Assembly: GCA_035943355.1 (NCBI GenBank)
Contig: DASZCG010000120.1
Span: 1 to 12,422, forward strand
DNA length: 12,422 bases
Origin: 20CM-2-65-7 sp035943355
GTDB taxonomy: Bacteria; Gemmatimonadota; Gemmatimonadetes; Gemmatimonadales; GWC2-71-9
Direction: 5' to 3'
Part shown: positions 9,662 to 12,422 of the stretch, in pieces
Layout of the letters: each line of letters opens with the position of its first letter
Numbering within the stretch: position 1 is the stretch's first letter
The notes under the pieces: model-generated
The model's input: only the letters and a program-made list of their open reading frames with translations
Told to the model about the DNA's origin: nothing
The model's database searches: none
Position numbers and translations under genes: made by a program

Positions 9662-10703
9662 GACCTGCTCCTCAACATTGTGTTGTTCATGCCATTGGGC
9701 GCCGCACTGGCGCGCCGGGGCTCGTCGCGAGCGCGCAGTGCGGTGGTGGCCGCACTCCTCTCGAGCGCCATCGAGCTCAGCCAGATGTATATCCCCGGCC
9801 GCGATTCCAGTTTCAGCGACATCGTCGCCAACACCACGGGCGCGGTCGTCGGCGCGGTCGTGTTCCAGCGCGCGCACGGGTGGCTGTTCCCCGCGCCCGC
9901 CGTCGCCTCGCGGCTGAGCCGCGCCGCGAGCGCCGGCATGGCGTTGATGTGCCTGGGGACCGGCCTGTTGCTGACGCCTGCCCTGCCGCCTGGTCAGTAT
10001 TATGGATTGTGGACACCGAGATTCCGCAGCCTCGCGTGGTATAACGGGCGCGTCCTCGCGGCCGCCGTCGCAGGGACGCCGATCCCTCCCGGCCCGATAC
10101 CAGCGACCGTCCGGGACCTGCTGCAGTCCGGCGGTGGTTTCGATTTGCGGTTGCGAGCGGTCGCCGGTCCCTGGCCGCCAGGCCTAGCGCCACTGCTGAC
10201 GCTGTTCGATGACCGGCGGCGGGAAGTCTTGCTCCTGGCGGCGGATCGCGGTGAGTGGGTACTGCGAGTACGCACGCGCGCCGCAGCCTGGCGATTCGAT
10301 CGCCCCGACCTGCGCGTGGCGGCGCCCCAGCCCGGGAGCAGTGGCGACACCGTCCTGCTGCACGTCGCGGCCACGAACGGGCATTACGCGATCAACGATA
10401 TCGAGCGCGGCTTCACGGCGGGACAGGGCTGGGCGCTGTTGCAATACCCGGAACATTTGCCGTTGCAGGAGGGGGTGAACGCGGTGTGGATCGCGGCGCT
10501 GCTCGTCCCGGCGGGATTCTGGTGGCGCACGCGCGCCGATGGCGTGATCGTGGCTCTTGGGGGTGGTGAGCGGATTGCTCCTCGCGCCCGGCCTGACGAC
10601 CCTTCTGCCCACCCCGCTGCTGCAGTGGGTGGCGGCGGGACTCGGTCTGGCAACGGGCCGGCTGTTACGCCGTCGCCTGGCGCGTCCCGCCGGAGCGTGC
10701 TAG
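9545..10703 (+). CDS. VanZ-family membrane protein with extracytoplasmic lectin-like part; frameshift near 10560
   Basis: It starts at ATG 9545 with a hydrophobic helix (MFLVVALLLIGSATLW) and carries the VanZ signature DLLLNIVLFMPLGAAL...SSAIELSQMYIPGRDSSFSDIVANTTGA. A membrane segment near residues 126-148 leads to a roughly 170-residue soluble part (GLWTPRFRSLAWYNGR...) that may be a concanavalin/LamG-like fold, then another helix (VNAVWIAALLVPAGFWW). As read, the frame turns into low-complexity Pro/Gly-rich sequence after GVIVALGG. Removing one G from the G5 run at 10559-10563 restores a last helix (VVSGLLLAPGLTTLLPTPLLQW...) ending at TAG 10701-10703, total 385 residues. Unshifted, the frame runs to 10765, antisense into the kinase gene. 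VanZ-like proteins are common in exopolysaccharide clusters; their exact function is unclear. Confidence 0.85.
10700..10703. other. CTAG shared by two convergent stop codons
   Basis: The restored vanZ frame stops at TAG 10701-10703, and the kinase on the other strand stops at TAG read from 10702 to 10700. Both use the palindrome CTAG. There is no space for a separate terminator, so the transcripts must overlap. The exact fit supports the frameshift-corrected vanZ end. Confidence 0.75.
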
Positions 10704-11872
10704 GCGGCGGGGGTCTCCTGCCGTCTGCGCGCTGGATCGCTGGTGCGGCCGGAATCGCGCCGTGACGCGAGCTCCGGCAGCTCCAGCTCGAAGAAGAAGC
10801 GTGTGCCCCGCCCCAGCTGCGTCTCGACCTTCAGCTGCGAGCCCATCCCCGCGGCCAGCTTGCGGCAGATGGCGAGTCCCAATCCCGTGGTCGAGAACAT
10901 CTTTCCGGCGCGCTGATCGTAACCGCGGGGCGCGTCGCGGACCGAGTCGAACAGCGTCGGCATCATCGCCGGCTCGATGCCGCGCCCGCTGTCGCGGACG
11001 GCGAACTCAACGCGGCCCGGGCTGGTTTCGAGCGCGCCGATCTCGACGAATCCGTGCTCGGTGAACTTCAGCGCGTTGGTCGTGAGATTCAGCAGCACGC
11101 GCCGGAGCGCCACGGGGTGTCCCACCCGTTCGTCCAGGTGCGGTGGCTCGAGCCGAACGGCAAGCCGCTTGACTTCCGCGATGGGGCGCACGATGTCGGC
11201 CACCGATTCGAGCACACTCGCCACCGAAAACGGAATCGGTTTCGGCTCGAGCAGCAGATGACTCCGGGTCAGATCCATGATGTCGCTGCCGACCGAGCTG
11301 AGCCCGAGCGCGGCGGTGCTGATCAGTCCGAGCTGGCGGCGTTGCATCTCGGTCAAGGGGCCACTCTCTTCGCGCTGCAGCGTGTCCGCGAGAACGAGGA
11401 TCGAGGCGAGCGGCGAGTGCATGTCGTGCGCGACTTCGCCCAGCAGCTCCAACCCAGCGTTGCCGCCCAGCTGCGAGACAAGTTGATGCGCGGCGCGATT
11501 CCCAATCGCTTCGCGCGCGCGCGCCATCGCGAGCAGCAAGACCGACAGTTGCCTCTCCTTGATCCCGTACGCCCTCCAGCGACGCATCAGCTCATCACGC
11601 ATCGCATCGAGCAGACGGCCGCCGAGGTCCGACAACGCCCGCGCGTCCATCACCGCGGCCGGTGTGACCTGCATCTCCAACACCGCGGCCACGACGCTGG
11701 CCGCGACCTCGCCGATCTCGGCGGGCGCGGCATGGCCGGAGTCTTTTGGCGATGAGGCGACGTGACGCACGGCGAACTGCTCGAGGTCGGGAGGGATTTC
11801 GACGAGCCCGCTGCGCTCACTGGCCGACGCGGACTTGCTAGCGATCAGTTGTGACGCGCGTTCTACGGGCAT
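10700..11872 (-). CDS. Soluble sensor histidine kinase (HisKA-HATPase)
   Basis: A 390-residue protein without membrane segments. The first 140 residues are a helical region that I cannot assign to a known sensor domain. The dimerisation/phosphoacceptor helix has EVAHDMHSPLASIL with H149 as likely phosphorylated residue; a second His (H152) sits where Arg is usual. The ATPase domain follows with N box LTTNALKF, G1 DSGRGI, F box PTLFD and G2 TTGLGLAICRKL, all intact. It should be an active cytoplasmic kinase. It diverges from a response regulator gene starting about 300 bp away, its probable partner. It converges on vanZ and so is probably unrelated to the biosynthetic block. Confidence 0.9.
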   Translation of the reverse strand: MPVERASQLIASKSASASERSGLVEIPPDLEQFAVRHVASSPKDSGHAAPAEIGEVAASVVAAVLEMQVTPAAVMDARALSDLGGRLLDAMRDELMRRWRAYGIKERQLSVLLLAMARAREAIGNRAAHQLVSQLGGNAGLELLGEVAHDMHSPLASILVLADTLQREESGPLTEMQRRQLGLISTAALGLSSVGSDIMDLTRSHLLLEPKPIPFSVASVLESVADIVRPIAEVKRLAVRLEPPHLDERVGHPVALRRVLLNLTTNALKFTEHGFVEIGALETSPGRVEFAVRDSGRGIEPAMMPTLFDSVRDAPRGYDQRAGKMFSTTGLGLAICRKLAAGMGSQLKVETQLGRGTRFFFELELPELASRRDSGRTSDPARRRQETPAA

Positions 11873-12172
11873 CAGACCGTGGTTGAGAGGGCGAGTGAAA
11901 GGTACACAGTCCTAGGGAAGTTGCTAGTCATGAAAAACTGGGGCAATCCCTTGCCTTCCATCACCCTTGCGGACCTGCGACAATTGTGCGCTTTTCCAAC
12001 ACGGTTGCGGCGATCGCACTACGCGAGGGTTCCACAGCGCTGTGGCCTCCGTGCATCAGTTTGAGAACGATCATCAACGGTGGGGTCGGTCAATTGGCTG
12101 CGGGAGACCATGTTAGCGCTGGCAGGCCGCGCACGTATCCTGCAGGTAATATATGACTTCTGGAGCGCGGCC
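11873..12172. other. Divergent intergenic region between kinase and regulator
   Basis: About 300 bp that should hold the promoters of both divergent genes. GGCAA (11942-11946) and TTGCC (11951-11955) form a small hairpin. The base composition is visibly less GC-rich than the coding parts. Short open frames cross it on both strands but resemble nothing and have no good ribosome site. I see no clear sigma-70 promoter. Confidence 0.5.
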
Positions 12173-12422
12173 ATGAGCGCAGCACCGCTAGTGATGAGAG
12201 GACCAGTAATGCCTACACGGGGACCGGCGGCACGGCCTGTCGACCTCTTAATCGCCAGCACCCATGAATGGACCAGCCGTTCCCTTGCGACCATCCTCGC
12301 TCCCCACGGCTACGTCGTGGGTAAAACGTTCAATCGCGCGCAAACGCTGAAGCGAGTTCGTACCAACCCGCCCGATGCGGTAATCATCGACGAACAGCTT
12401 CCCGATGGCGACGGCTATGCGC
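12173..12422 (+). CDS. Response regulator, receiver domain (3' truncated by window end)
   Basis: The 83 visible residues form the first half of a CheY-like receiver: VDLLIASTHEWTSRSLATIL, then HGYVVGKTFNRAQTLKRV and PPDAVIIDEQLPDGDG, in which the Asp of IIDEQ is the expected phosphorylation site. The usual acidic pair after the first strand is replaced by Ser-Thr-His-Glu, so Mg binding may be atypical. Two starts are possible: ATG 12173 (GGAG 12162-12165) and ATG 12209, with GAGAGGA at 12196-12202 well placed. The output domain lies outside the window. It is probably paired with the divergent kinase. Confidence 0.8.
   Translation, partial: MSAAPLVMRGPVMPTRGPAARPVDLLIASTHEWTSRSLATILAPHGYVVGKTFNRAQTLKRVRTNPPDAVIIDEQLPDGDGYA

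Noticed and set aside
11879..12064. 61-codon plus-strand frame in the divergent gap
   Set aside because: No ribosome site, no similarity, and it occupies the likely promoter region.

Overview
The window looks like a piece of an accessory region from a GC-rich environmental bacterium, probably Gram-negative. GC-rich codon use, GTG starts and tightly overlapping genes all fit. The species cannot be read from the sequence; a soil phylum such as Gemmatimonadota, Acidobacteriota or Proteobacteria is only a guess.

Layout. Positions 1-169 are a leader with several palindromes. Then come an exopolysaccharide-type priming sugar transferase (170-898) and a sugar C-methyltransferase-family protein (917-2224). 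A five-gene block follows on the same strand, with every junction overlapping: Sfp-type phosphopantetheinyl transferase (2476-3270), acyl-CoA dehydrogenase (3270-4409), a C-domain-less NRPS (4397-7369), a TubC-docking thioesterase (7366-8361) and a CelD/FemAB-like GNAT (8358-9488). Next is a VanZ-family membrane protein (9545-10703, apparently frameshifted near 10560). It meets a minus-strand histidine kinase (10700-11872) tail to tail, the two stop codons sharing one CTAG. After a roughly 300-bp divergent gap, a response regulator (from 12173) runs off the end.

The most striking gene is the 990-residue NRPS. Its adenylation domain carries the specificity code D-L-T-K-I-G-E-V-G-K, which matches asparagine. 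Between core motifs A8 and A9 it is interrupted by about 330 residues that look like a complete N-acetyl-sugar-amidotransferase-type PP-loop ATPase: a four-Cys zinc knuckle plus SGGKDS. With a PCP, a partner PPTase, an LCAD-type dehydrogenase, a Cys-nucleophile thioesterase and an acyltransferase, but no condensation domain, the block reads as a one-amino-acid assembly line. It would load Asn, remodel a carbonyl or amide by ATP activation, perhaps desaturate it, and hand it on, possibly to the surface polysaccharide made by the flanking genes. This is inference.

The block appears to have been inserted. The 3' end of the methyltransferase gene plus the 5' end of vanZ occurs twice, at 2175-2307 and 9496-9661 (about 93% identical, one 34-bp gap), exactly flanking it. 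The second copy keeps a 15-codon methyltransferase tail running into vanZ by TGATG, so methyltransferase-vanZ was probably the ancestral order. Next to the left junction is a minus-strand scrap reading LCGIAGIV*, resembling the N-terminus of an asparagine synthetase.
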